Source: Candidatus Iainarchaeum andersonii SCGC AAA011-E11
GTDB lineage: Archaea; Iainarchaeota; Iainarchaeia; Iainarchaeales; Iainarchaeaceae
NCBI GenBank assembly: GCA_000402355.1
Contig: AQRS01000016.1
Location: 1-16,493 of the forward strand
Direction: 5' to 3'
Length of the DNA stretch: 16,493 nt
Both the position numbers and the translations under genes were made by a program. Below the pieces are notes generated by a model, which saw only the letters and a program-made list of their open reading frames with translations, was not told where the DNA came from and made no database searches. This document shows, piece by piece, positions 1 through 6,254 of this stretch. The first letter of the stretch is position 1; each line of letters opens with the position of its first letter.

Positions 1-2
1 GT

Positions 3-416
3 CATCATCATATTAAAGGTTGCTGGGAGCATCACTTGGAGTGGGCTCCAAAGTATAGATTCAATGCTCTGCAGAAGCAGAGCATCAAGGAGGATTGCGA
101 AGCAATCCTCCAATCAATCGCGCGTGAGCGCGATTGGGAAATTCTGGAGCTGGCTGTGATGCCAGACCACGTACACGTGATTCTCAGGACGCACAAGCCT
201 GAGAACCCGAGCGACATTCTATTCAGATTGAAAGGTCGCTCGGCATATGAGTTGTTCAAGAAGCACCCGAATTTGAGGCTGCTTTATAGAAAAGGGTGCT
301 TCTGGAGCAGAGGCTCATTTAGCCGCAACATCGGAGTGGACATAGAAACAGAACGTGCGTATGTCCGCAACCAAGCGGACATACATCAAACAACATTACA
401 AAAGTGGGCGGCGTGA
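3..416 (+). CDS. tnpA: IS200/IS605-type Y1 transposase TnpA, 5'-truncated by the window edge
   Basis: HUH single-strand transposase that nicks and joins one DNA strand at the hairpin ends of its element. The frame is open to the left edge, so the true start lies outside; a TTG at 36 is the first in-window candidate but residues upstream (a Trp, several His) still look family-like. Counting from the TTG, the metal-binding HUH motif is P-D-H45-V-H47-V, and the single catalytic tyrosine is probably Y109 in A-Y-V-R-N-Q, with Q113 as the usual helper residue. Length and layout fit the compact Y1_Tnp family. No tnpB is visible on this side. A hairpin right end follows 7 bp after the stop. The gene runs convergently into lysK. 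The family is well supported; the exact subgroup (IS200, IS605 or REP-associated) cannot be decided here. Confidence 0.88.
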   Translation, partial: HHHIKGCWEHHLEWAPKYRFNALQKQSIKEDCEAILQSIARERDWEILELAVMPDHVHVILRTHKPENPSDILFRLKGRSAYELFKKHPNLRLLYRKGCFWSRGSFSRNIGVDIETERAYVRNQADIHQTTLQKWAA

Positions 417-423
417 AGGGAAG

Positions 424-443
424 CCCACCCCTTTAGGGGTGGG
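424..443 (+). repeat. IS right-end hairpin
   Basis: Perfect inverted repeat CCCACCCC-TTTA-GGGGTGGG, 8-bp stem and 4-nt loop. Position and shape match the subterminal palindrome recognised by Y1 transposases. It may also act as a transcription stop between the converging tnpA and lysK. Confidence 0.8.
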
Positions 444-464
444 TAATTCACCTGTTTTCACGAC

Positions 465-2780
465 TTACACCACAAACCCTTTCGCCTTGCCCCCCAAATG
501 CCTTTCAATTAGGGAAACGGTTTCACTGACCGCGGACTCCAAGTCATCTTCAGGGCTGAGCGACTCGATGTAAATGATCGCCTTTTTTGTATGCTCCGTT
601 AGCTTTGTGGCGTCGCATTCTCTCCAATTCCAGCGCCTGCACAACGCCAATTTACCGTTCCTGTAAATCACTTCACCCTTCAAAGGAGGGTTATTTTCTG
701 CGAAGCCAATCTCAATAAAAGATTCGTTTCCGGATGCATAAGCCAATTCTATCTTGCCTTTTACTTTGCCCAAATCGTCGCCGCCGACAGGAACAACGTA
801 CTTCAATGAAACGGAGTTATAGAGGTTAACCAAGGGGTTGATGTCCGGAAGCGAAGAGCCCTTCAAAACCCTCTTCACGAGCGCCTCAACAGAAGGCTTG
901 TGCTCCTTCGGCTTCGCACAGAAAGAAGAGTAAGCAGCGCGCCAAGCCTTGATGCTTGGATGTGTGGAAAAATCCTTGCCCGCAAAAAAAGATTTTAAAT
1001 CCGCTTCCTGCGCCCTCAAAACCGAAACAGATGCATCGCTATTCACTGAATTGTCTATTCCTTCCGCAACAACAACGCCGATGCGCAGCTGCGGAAAATT
1101 CTTTTTTATTTCCGGGGAAACGGAAAAATCCACGAGCTTTGAAAGCTCTTTCTGGCCCGGCAAAGAAACCTTCTTTTTCTCCACGGGTTTTTTGGAATAA
1201 GCTTCCTGTGCGAGAGCCCTGAACTTCGGAATTGTTTCCTTGTTGAGTATCTGGAAGAGCTTTGGGCCGCGCTCCTTCCCCAAAAAAACAATGTAACAAG
1301 CCCTGAACAAATCAGCAAGCTGAATGTTTTGCGCGGAAGAAACTTTTTTCAGTGCCTCGCCAAGCTCTTCCTCGCTGAAAGAAGGTTTGATTGAATCCGC
1401 AAACGACTTTATCGCGCCTTTGAGTTTCGGTTCTAGCATAACCGCGGCATTGGAAACGGAGTCCTGCACTCTGAATACGAACTGCTCCGGCGCATAATTC
1501 TCGGCCCAGTTCTTTGCACACGAAATTCTCATACGTAATCTATTCTTGTCGAACTCGGTTTTCGCCATGCCTTTGAAATAATCGAAAGCCTTTTTCTCGT
1601 CCAAAAAATTGGACTGCAGAACCGTCGCGACATGCCTCAACCCAGGCTGGAAAGGGAGCTTTTTCGGGATCTCAACCGCGGAAAGCTCGTACATCCTTTT
1701 CAAGGAGTCAACGGAGGCCTCACTCTTAGCCTCTTCCGCGCCAAAATAAATCCTTTCAAGGCGGTCGAACTCATCGTAAAGAGTGATTACATCGCCATCA
1801 AAAGAAATCTCGAAACTTTTCGAAGGCGCGATCCTCACGAAAATGTATCTTATTAGTGAGGGCTCGTAAACAGAAAGCATTTCCCTCAAATCGATTGTGT
1901 TTCCTTTCGAACTCGACATTTTTCCGCCCGAACCTTTAATCGAAATGAATTCATACATTAGGTGGAACGGAGCATCGAAACCATAAACATCCTTCACGAT
2001 TATTTCGGCGGTGGTATTCGAGCCGCCTTCAGACGAATGCTCTTTCCCCGAAGGCTCGAAACGCACTTTTTCAAAATCCCAGCGCATAGGCCAGTCAACA
2101 CGCCACTGAAGCTTGGCAATGCCCTTCTTCCTGAAATCGAATGTTTCTTTGTGGCCACACTCGCACGAATAAGCCAAAGAGTATTTTCCATCATAAGCAG
2201 TTATAGTGGTGCTGTCGGCATTGCACTTGGAGCAAAAAACACGCACAGGGCTCCAATTCTCGCCAAGATCCTCGGCACGCCACTCATCCAGCACAGCCTT
2301 GATTTTTTCAGAATCCAGGAGCGCTTTCCGCATACCCTCGGCGTACTCGCAAGCACGGTACTTCCTCGCCTGGTACTTGAACTCGGGAAAAACCCCGAGC
2401 AAAGGGAGCTTGTCCTCAACAGCCTTCTCGTTGTGCTCCGCAAACGATTTATGGCACCCGAAAGGATCCGGGACATCCACTATCGGCTGGCGCAGATACT
2501 TTTCAAGCAGCTCTTTTTTCGGGAAGTTCGCGGGAACCTTCCTGAAGACATCGTAATCGTCCCACGAATAAATGAAACGCACTTTCTTCCCGAGCCTTTC
2601 CAGGCCTCGAGCAACAAGAGCTACCGTGATTATTTCCCTGAAATTCCCTATGTGGACAACGCCGCTCGGGGTAATGCCAGCTGCGACAGTATACTCTTTG
2701 AGTTCGCCCTTTGCCTCGACGACTTTTTTCGCGGTGTAATCCGCCCAGTGCTCCTTCTGCGAAACCTCTTCCTGCGACAT
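465..2780 (-). CDS. lysK: Class I lysyl-tRNA synthetase fused to a C-terminal B3/B4 domain
   Basis: Charges tRNA-Lys with lysine in the cytoplasm using the class I (Rossmann) fold found in most archaea. I choose the ATG at 2780 (771 aa). An ATG at 2828 would add 16 residues, but that stretch overlaps a repeated non-coding-looking motif. Numbering from the upstream ATG: HIGN at 59-62, a Zn-type knuckle C199-x2-C202 with C222-x-C224, KMSSS at 303-307, and helical anticodon-binding region to about 548. Residues about 563-787 are unlike LysRS and match the B3/B4 domain of PheRS-beta and its stand-alone relatives (GGDD near 682-685, C-R-R-W-N-W-R-E-C-D at 730-739, T-K-L-T-E-H-T-K). Class I LysRS is normally about 500-540 aa, so this is an added domain. 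Its role (tRNA binding or editing) is inference. tRNA-Lys lies just upstream on the same strand. Confidence 0.95.
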   Translation of the reverse strand: MSQEEVSQKEHWADYTAKKVVEAKGELKEYTVAAGITPSGVVHIGNFREIITVALVARGLERLGKKVRFIYSWDDYDVFRKVPANFPKKELLEKYLRQPIVDVPDPFGCHKSFAEHNEKAVEDKLPLLGVFPEFKYQARKYRACEYAEGMRKALLDSEKIKAVLDEWRAEDLGENWSPVRVFCSKCNADSTTITAYDGKYSLAYSCECGHKETFDFRKKGIAKLQWRVDWPMRWDFEKVRFEPSGKEHSSEGGSNTTAEIIVKDVYGFDAPFHLMYEFISIKGSGGKMSSSKGNTIDLREMLSVYEPSLIRYIFVRIAPSKSFEISFDGDVITLYDEFDRLERIYFGAEEAKSEASVDSLKRMYELSAVEIPKKLPFQPGLRHVATVLQSNFLDEKKAFDYFKGMAKTEFDKNRLRMRISCAKNWAENYAPEQFVFRVQDSVSNAAVMLEPKLKGAIKSFADSIKPSFSEEELGEALKKVSSAQNIQLADLFRACYIVFLGKERGPKLFQILNKETIPKFRALAQEAYSKKPVEKKKVSLPGQKELSKLVDFSVSPEIKKNFPQLRIGVVVAEGIDNSVNSDASVSVLRAQEADLKSFFAGKDFSTHPSIKAWRAAYSSFCAKPKEHKPSVEALVKRVLKGSSLPDINPLVNLYNSVSLKYVVPVGGDDLGKVKGKIELAYASGNESFIEIGFAENNPPLKGEVIYRNGKLALCRRWNWRECDATKLTEHTKKAIIYIESLSPEDDLESAVSETVSLIERHLGGKAKGFVV

Positions 2781-2798
2781 CGACCAGCCACTACAATT

Positions 2799-2926
2799 TA
2801 CACTTTCTTTTTGGTTAAGCTTTTCCATTAACTGCCTACACTTTTCTTTTTAGTGCAGTTTTTTTCTTACACTTTTTCTTTTGGCACAGCTTTTCTTTTT
2901 CTTGTCAAAGAAAAAGAAAAGGTGTA
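2799..2926 (-). repeat. Pyrimidine-tract repeats upstream of lysK
   Basis: On the plus strand the motif TACACTTTTCTTTTT occurs with minor changes at 2799-2812, 2837-2851 and 2868-2882, and inverted at about 2910-2926. In lysK mRNA sense these read AAAAAGAAAAGTGTA. The copy nearest lysK overlaps the possible 16-residue N-terminal extension, which argues that the extension is not translated. Function unknown; they could be slippage products or a leader control element. Confidence 0.6.
2890..2921 (-). terminator. T-rich hairpin after tRNA-Lys, likely transcription stop
   Basis: Perfect 14-bp inverted repeat built from CTTTTCTTTTTCTT and its complement around a 4-nt loop (2904-2907), starting 7 bp beyond the tRNA 3' end. 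On the minus strand it begins with T tracts, which terminate archaeal RNA polymerase. Whether the hairpin or just the T tracts matters is unknown. Confidence 0.5.
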
Positions 2927-2927
2927 G

Positions 2928-3001
2928 CGAGCCCGAGGGGATTTGAACCCACGACACACGGATTAAAAGTCCGTTGCTCTACCAAGCTGAGCTACGGGCC
3001 C
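2928..3001 (-). tRNA. tRNA-Lys (anticodon UUU)
   Basis: Full cloverleaf of 74 nt on the minus strand: acceptor GGGCCCG with CGGGCTC (one G-U pair), discriminator G, D-arm GCTC/GAGC, anticodon stem ACGGA/TCCGT with loop CTTTTAA, T-arm with GTTCAAAT. No intron and no encoded CCA. It lies between serS and lysK, on the same strand as both, directly upstream of the gene for its own charging enzyme. Confidence 0.96.
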
Positions 3002-3027
3002 TAGAACTAAATATTCGCCTAGAACAG

Positions 3028-3036
3028 CTTTTTTAA
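3028..3036 (-). promoter_or_regulatory. TATA box for tRNA-Lys
   Basis: Minus-strand TTAAAAAAG, centred 31 bp before the mature 5' end of tRNA-Lys and preceded by an ACC-type BRE context. This suggests the tRNA has its own promoter in the 70-bp gap after serS. Confidence 0.5.
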
Positions 3037-3071
3037 GGTTACTAATGACAAAGCATGTTTCTTCGGGGGCG

Positions 3072-4349
3072 CTAGTTCTCGGGAAGGATTTCCTTTGCCC
3101 CGTTCATGTAAGGCTGCAAAGCTTTCGGAATCTTGATTGCTCCGTCCTCGTAATGGGTTTCGAGGATTGCGCGCAAAGCACGGGAAGTCGCAATTGCTGT
3201 GCTGTTCAAAGTATGCACATAATCTTTTGAGCCGTCCTTGAGCCTGTACTTGACGTTCGAGCGCACGGCCTGGTAGGAGGTGCAGTTGCTGCACGAAACA
3301 ACCTCCCTGTATTCCGACTCGCGGGGCATCCAGACCTCGAGGTCATACTTTTTTGCCGCAACAATGCCTATGTCGCCGGTGCAAATGTTCACAATGCGGT
3401 AAGCAAGGCCCAAATCGGAAAAAATTTCCTCCGCATTTTTCATGAGCTCTTCATGGAATCTCCATGAATCCTCGGGCCTGCAGAAAACAAATTGCTCAAT
3501 CTTGTTGAACTGGTGCACGCGGAAAATTCCGCGCGTGTCAATCCCGTGCTTGCCGATTTCGCGCCGAAAGCACGCGCTAAGGCCAGCAAATTTAATCGGG
3601 AGCTTTTCCGCAGGAAGAATTTCATCCCTGAACATTGCCGCCATTGGGTGCTCCGAAGTCGCAATCAAATAAAGGTCTTCGGAATCAATTTTGTACATCA
3701 CGTTCTCGAAATCAGCGAGGTCGGTTACGCCGGAGTAAGCCTCCCTGTTCATCAGGAACGGCGGCTCAATGAGAGTGTAGCCCTTTGAAATGAGCCTGTC
3801 CAAAGCGAAGCGCTGCAACGCAATATCAAGCAGCGCAAACTTCCCCTTCAAAAAATAGAAGCCCGCACCCGCAACTTTTGCGGCGCGCTCAAAATCAGCC
3901 CAGCCATTCTTCTCCAAAATCTCGCCATGCGGCGCGAGTTCGGGGCGAGAAACCTTTTTCCCTGATTCACGAACAACTACATTTTCGGAAGAATCCTTGC
4001 CTACCGGAACGGAGCCATGCAGAATGTTCGGCAGGCGCATCAAATACCAGCCTATTTTCTCCTTCAACGGAGCAGCCTCATTCTCGGCCTTCCTTATTTT
4101 TTCCGGAAGCGCCTTGGCCTCCGCTATTTTCTTTTTCGCGTCCTTCTTCTGCGCCACGAGCTGCTTTACCTGCTCCGTTATTTCATTCCTTTTTGCGCGC
4201 AGAGACTCCGCTTCCCGGAGCGCTTCGCGGTAATCCTTGTCAATCTTCAGGAGTTCGTCGACCCAACCGAGCTTCTCGGAATCCCGGCGCTTCTTCAAAT
4301 CAGCCTTCACGAGCGCGGAATTCTCCCTTACAAAGCGGATGTCAAGCAT
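3072..4349 (-). CDS. serS: Seryl-tRNA synthetase
   Basis: Class II synthetase that charges tRNA-Ser (and the tRNA-Sec precursor where present). I start at the ATG at 4349 because M-L-D-I-R-F-V-R-E-N is the canonical SerRS N-terminus; ATGs 9 codons upstream add unlike sequence. 425 aa, normal length. Residues about 26-101 are the long antiparallel coiled coil that grips the tRNA-Ser variable arm (rich in Lys, Glu, Ala). The T-S-E serine-binding loop is near 231-233, motif 2 (F-R-R-E-I-G) at 261-266, motif 3 (A-T-S-R-A-L-R-A-I-L-E) at 387-397. This is the ordinary bacterial/archaeal type, not the rare methanogen form. It is divergent from trm56, sharing a 59-bp promoter region, and is followed on the same strand by tRNA-Lys and lysK. 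Confidence 0.97.
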   Translation of the reverse strand: MLDIRFVRENSALVKADLKKRRDSEKLGWVDELLKIDKDYREALREAESLRAKRNEITEQVKQLVAQKKDAKKKIAEAKALPEKIRKAENEAAPLKEKIGWYLMRLPNILHGSVPVGKDSSENVVVRESGKKVSRPELAPHGEILEKNGWADFERAAKVAGAGFYFLKGKFALLDIALQRFALDRLISKGYTLIEPPFLMNREAYSGVTDLADFENVMYKIDSEDLYLIATSEHPMAAMFRDEILPAEKLPIKFAGLSACFRREIGKHGIDTRGIFRVHQFNKIEQFVFCRPEDSWRFHEELMKNAEEIFSDLGLAYRIVNICTGDIGIVAAKKYDLEVWMPRESEYREVVSCSNCTSYQAVRSNVKYRLKDGSKDYVHTLNSTAIATSRALRAILETHYEDGAIKIPKALQPYMNGAKEILPEN

Positions 4350-4373
4350 TTTTACCAAAAACATTGAGGAGAA

Positions 4374-4387
4374 CAAAAATTAAAAAG
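4374..4387. promoter_or_regulatory. Shared TATA region between serS and trm56
   Basis: CAAAAATTAAAAAG (plus strand) is centred about 28 bp before the trm56 ATG and, read on the other strand as CTTTTTAATTTTTG, about 31 bp before the serS ATG. The intergenic gap is only 59 bp, so one AT-rich block probably serves both directions with near-leaderless transcripts. Confidence 0.55.
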
Positions 4388-4408
4388 TGGTCTAAGGCAA
4401 GGTTTTTC

Positions 4409-4942
4409 ATGGCGAAAGAGATTGTGGTGCTCCGTTACGGCCACAGGCACGTGCGAGACTATAGAGTAACGAGCCACTGCTGCCTCGTGGCAAGGGCTTT
4501 TGGTGCGGGCAAAATAGAGATTGTCGGGGACAAGGACCCTAAAATAGAGGAAACGCTCGGCAGCATAAACGAACGCTGGGGCAAAGGAGCAGCAATAGAG
4601 TTTGTTGACAGCTGGAGAAAAAGAATGGAACACTACCACGCAAAAGGCTTTACGAGCGTGCACCTGACAATGTACGGCATTCCCGTTGAAAAAGCCGAAA
4701 AGGGGCTGAGGAAAAAAGAAAAGCTGCTGGTAATAATCGGCTCGCAAAAAGTCGAAAAGGAAGTTTATGAAAAAGCGCATTACAACATTTCGGTTACGCT
4801 GCAGCCGCACTCGGAAATAGCGGCGCTCGCGGTTTTCCTTGACCGCGTCCTTGAAGGAAAGGAACTCGCAACAGTTTTTCCGGAGGCAAAAATAAATGTT
4901 GTTCCAAACGAGCGCGGAAAAAGCGTGAAAAAAACAGGCTAA
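4409..4942 (+). CDS. trm56: tRNA (cytidine-56-2'-O)-methyltransferase aTrm56
   Basis: SAM-dependent SPOUT-family methylase that modifies the 2'-OH of C56 in the T-loop of archaeal tRNAs, stabilising the tRNA elbow. 177 aa, usual length. Family signatures: L-R-Y-G-H-R at 8-13, T-S-H-C-C-L-V-A-R-A-F-G-A at 21-33, H-L-T-M-Y-G at 85-90, the knot segment L-L-V-I-I-G-S-Q-K-V near 106-115, and Q-P-H-S-E-I-A-A-L-A-V-F-L-D-R at 132-146, followed by G-K-E-L. The frame is open far upstream, but the start at 4409 fits the family N-terminus and the TATA box. 44 bp separate it from tfe, which has its own TATA box. Its neighbours (two synthetases, two tRNAs) form a tRNA and gene-expression cluster. Confidence 0.93.
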   Translation: MAKEIVVLRYGHRHVRDYRVTSHCCLVARAFGAGKIEIVGDKDPKIEETLGSINERWGKGAAIEFVDSWRKRMEHYHAKGFTSVHLTMYGIPVEKAEKGLRKKEKLLVIIGSQKVEKEVYEKAHYNISVTLQPHSEIAALAVFLDRVLEGKELATVFPEAKINVVPNERGKSVKKTG

Positions 4943-4952
4943 TGGCATGGCG

Positions 4953-4960
4953 TTTAAAAA
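4953..4960 (+). promoter_or_regulatory. TATA box for tfe
   Basis: TTTAAAAA centred about 30 bp before the tfe ATG at 4987, lying just after the trm56 stop. It implies a very short leader. Confidence 0.5.
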
Positions 4961-4986
4961 GCAATATTCAATAGTAGAATTATAAT

Positions 4987-5529
4987 ATGCCAAGGGCCCC
5001 CAAGAAGCAAATTTACGAATTCGAGCTGGCAAAGGACTTCCTCAAGCAGATCGGCGGAGACTACGCGATTGAAGTCGTGAAAATATGCTCGGCCAAAAGA
5101 AACCCGGTTACCGATGAGGAAATAGGAAAGAAACTGCCCCTGAAAATCACTGAAATACGGACCATACTCAACAGGCTTCATTACCGCGGAATAGCATGTT
5201 ACTACAAGACAAAAAACCCGAAAACGGGCTGGTGCTCCTACACCTGGGAAGTCAAAAACAGCAGGATAGCCGAACTGCTGCTCGAGAAGCAGACAGAAGG
5301 CATATCCAAACTGGAAAAAGGCATGGAGTTCGAGGGAACGCACGCCTTCTTCAGCGCCGGAAAAGGCATGACTGAGTACCCCTTCGAAATAGCGGCAGAG
5401 TATGATTTTAAATGCCCCGAAACAGGGAAGCCATTGGAAGCGGTAAACATGCAAAAGAAGGTAAAGGAGCTGAAAAAGAAGATAGAAGTCATGAAAACAG
5501 AAGTTGAACAGCTCCAGGAATTCATATAA
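4987..5529 (+). CDS. tfe: Transcription factor E (TFE-alpha) with a degenerate zinc ribbon
   Basis: Archaeal homologue of the TFIIE-alpha N-terminal half; helps TBP/TFB and RNA polymerase open the promoter. 180 aa, normal length. Residues about 10-95 are the extended winged helix, including L-N-R-L-H-Y-R-G-I-A at 61-70 and the wing G-W-C-S-Y-T-W at 81-87. Residues about 100-180 correspond to the zinc-ribbon half, ending in a Lys/Glu coiled tail (155-180). In most family members the ribbon has two C-P-x-C knuckles; here the first is replaced by F-F-S-A-G-K-G (121-127) and the second keeps only C143 (C-P-E-T). So three of four zinc ligands are missing although the fold landmarks (Y-x-F near 131-133, D-F-K-C-P near 140-144) remain. 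Identity as TFE is firm; zinc binding is doubtful. Confidence 0.9.
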   Translation: MPRAPKKQIYEFELAKDFLKQIGGDYAIEVVKICSAKRNPVTDEEIGKKLPLKITEIRTILNRLHYRGIACYYKTKNPKTGWCSYTWEVKNSRIAELLLEKQTEGISKLEKGMEFEGTHAFFSAGKGMTEYPFEIAAEYDFKCPETGKPLEAVNMQKKVKELKKKIEVMKTEVEQLQEFI

Positions 5530-5677
5530 AAACACAAATTCTTGGACAAGTTTCGTTGGCTAAAAAACCTATATCAAACAATAAACGGAGCAACTAAATC
5601 AATTAGTTAAGACAAAACAACCATAAAAAGGGGCGAAATAAACAAAGAAAGCGCTAAAAGCCATATTCTGGCTATAT

Positions 5678-5695
5678 AACCTTTATTTAAAGGTT
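5678..5695 (+). promoter_or_regulatory. Palindromic TATA region of tRNA-iMet
   Basis: AACCTTTA-TT-TAAAGGTT is a perfect 8-bp inverted repeat with a 2-bp centre. It holds a TATA-like core centred about 34 bp before the tRNA 5' end. A second inverted repeat, AGCCA-TATTC-TGGCT, sits at 5659-5673. The rest of 5530-5720 is AT-rich with no open frame that I trust. Confidence 0.45.
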
Positions 5696-5720
5696 TTGCA
5701 GGAGATTTATAGTAGTTTAT

Positions 5721-5795
5721 AGCGGGGTAGGGCAGCCAGGAGTGCCCGTCGGGCTCATAACCCGAAGGTCGAAGGTTCAAATCCTTCCCCCGCTA
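5721..5795 (+). tRNA. Initiator tRNA-Met (anticodon CAU)
   Basis: 75-nt cloverleaf: acceptor AGCGGGG with CCCCGCT, discriminator A, anticodon stem TCGGG/CCCGA with loop CTCATAA, T-arm GAAGG/CCTTC with TTCAAAT. The A1:U72 first pair and three consecutive G:C pairs at the base of the anticodon stem are the archaeal/eukaryotic initiator marks and separate it from elongator Met and Ile2 tRNAs. No intron; CCA is not encoded. Confidence 0.95.
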
Positions 5796-5822
5796 TATAT
5801 TTCTCTGTTTAACCTGAAATAA

Positions 5823-6020
5823 AAACTACAAAACCAGCCCAAGTACTATGAAATAACCCTACTCAAAAAATACAGCCAGCTGGCAAAAGGGCATAAAAAA
5901 CCACTCTAAATCCAGGAAAAGTGGCACCCGGCACCAAAACACACCTACAAAAAATATAACTCTTTTGAATCAGCCGTAAAAAGCACGCACAATTCCACAA
6001 ATTTGCCAAAAAAGCACTAA
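5823..6020 (+). pseudogene. Possible decayed fragment of a homing-endonuclease-associated repeat gene
   Basis: The 400 bp after tRNA-iMet have no intact gene. One plus-strand frame reads about 65 sense codons, broken by a TAA at 5907-5909, with no start codon. The reading Y-Y-E-I-T-L-L-K-K-Y (from 5844) and, after the stop, H-P-A-P-K-H-T-Y-K-K-Y-N-S-F-E-S-A-V-K resembles, by my recollection, the repeat found in HNH-type homing endonucleases (pattern P-S-x-x-T-Y-x-x-x-F-G-S-F-x-x-A-L-x-x-A). The A/C-rich composition alone favours Lys, Thr, Pro and His codons, so chance resemblance is possible. No function remains in any case. Confidence 0.3.
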
Positions 6021-6162
6021 AATACCCCCACAAATAAATCCCGCTGCCTGCTAATCACAAAATAGCGCTTAAACTAGGCTCACTTTTAGTTGCAAATTCA
6101 CAAAATTATACAAAAAATAACCTGATCTGATGGTGAATTCGTCAAAAGACTGAAAAATAATG

Positions 6163-6254
6163 GTAATTACTATAAATATAACACATTACAACAATGAAGA
6201 AGCTTAATTACTCTCAGGAAGGTAATTATTTAAAGAGAAAGTTAGTAATTACTA
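6163..6254 (+). promoter_or_regulatory. Cluster of GTAATTAC palindromes around two possible promoters
   Basis: Perfect GTAATTAC at 6163-6170 and 6245-6252 (the latter inside the perfect 12-bp palindrome TAGTAATTACTA, 6243-6254), with near copies TTAATTAC at 6204-6211 and GTAATTAT at 6222-6229. TATA-like stretches TATAAATATA (6171-6180) and ATTATTTAAAG (6226-6236) precede the ATGs at 6194 and 6257. The layout suggests operator sites for a dimeric repressor, possibly the winged-helix-like product encoded here. Confidence 0.45.

Larger units (their letters stand above)
1..451 (+). mobile_element. Right-hand part of an IS200/IS605 family insertion sequence
   Basis: Comprises the end of tnpA and a subterminal hairpin at 424-443, followed by TAATTCAC, which resembles the right end of this family. 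I place the right boundary at about 451 by analogy; this family makes no target duplication, so the edge is approximate. It lies 13 bp from the lysK stop codon, so the insertion spared the gene. The left end is outside the window. Confidence 0.75.

Noticed and set aside
1962..2831. 289-codon plus-strand open frame antisense to lysK
   Set aside because: It mirrors the conserved LysRS frame, has no recognisable domain and no promoter; a shadow of the real gene.
3878..4408. 177-codon N-terminal extension in frame with trm56
   Set aside because: It lies antisense to serS, is Ser/Pro/Arg-rich, and the family N-terminus and TATA box place the start at 4409.
4352..5032. 226-codon minus-strand open frame opposite trm56
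   Set aside because: Phe/Cys-rich nonsense opposite a clearly conserved gene; shadow.
6121..6160. Possible C/D-box sRNA (CTGATGG followed by ACTGA)
   Set aside because: The C box does not match RTGATGA and no paired D'/C' boxes are visible.
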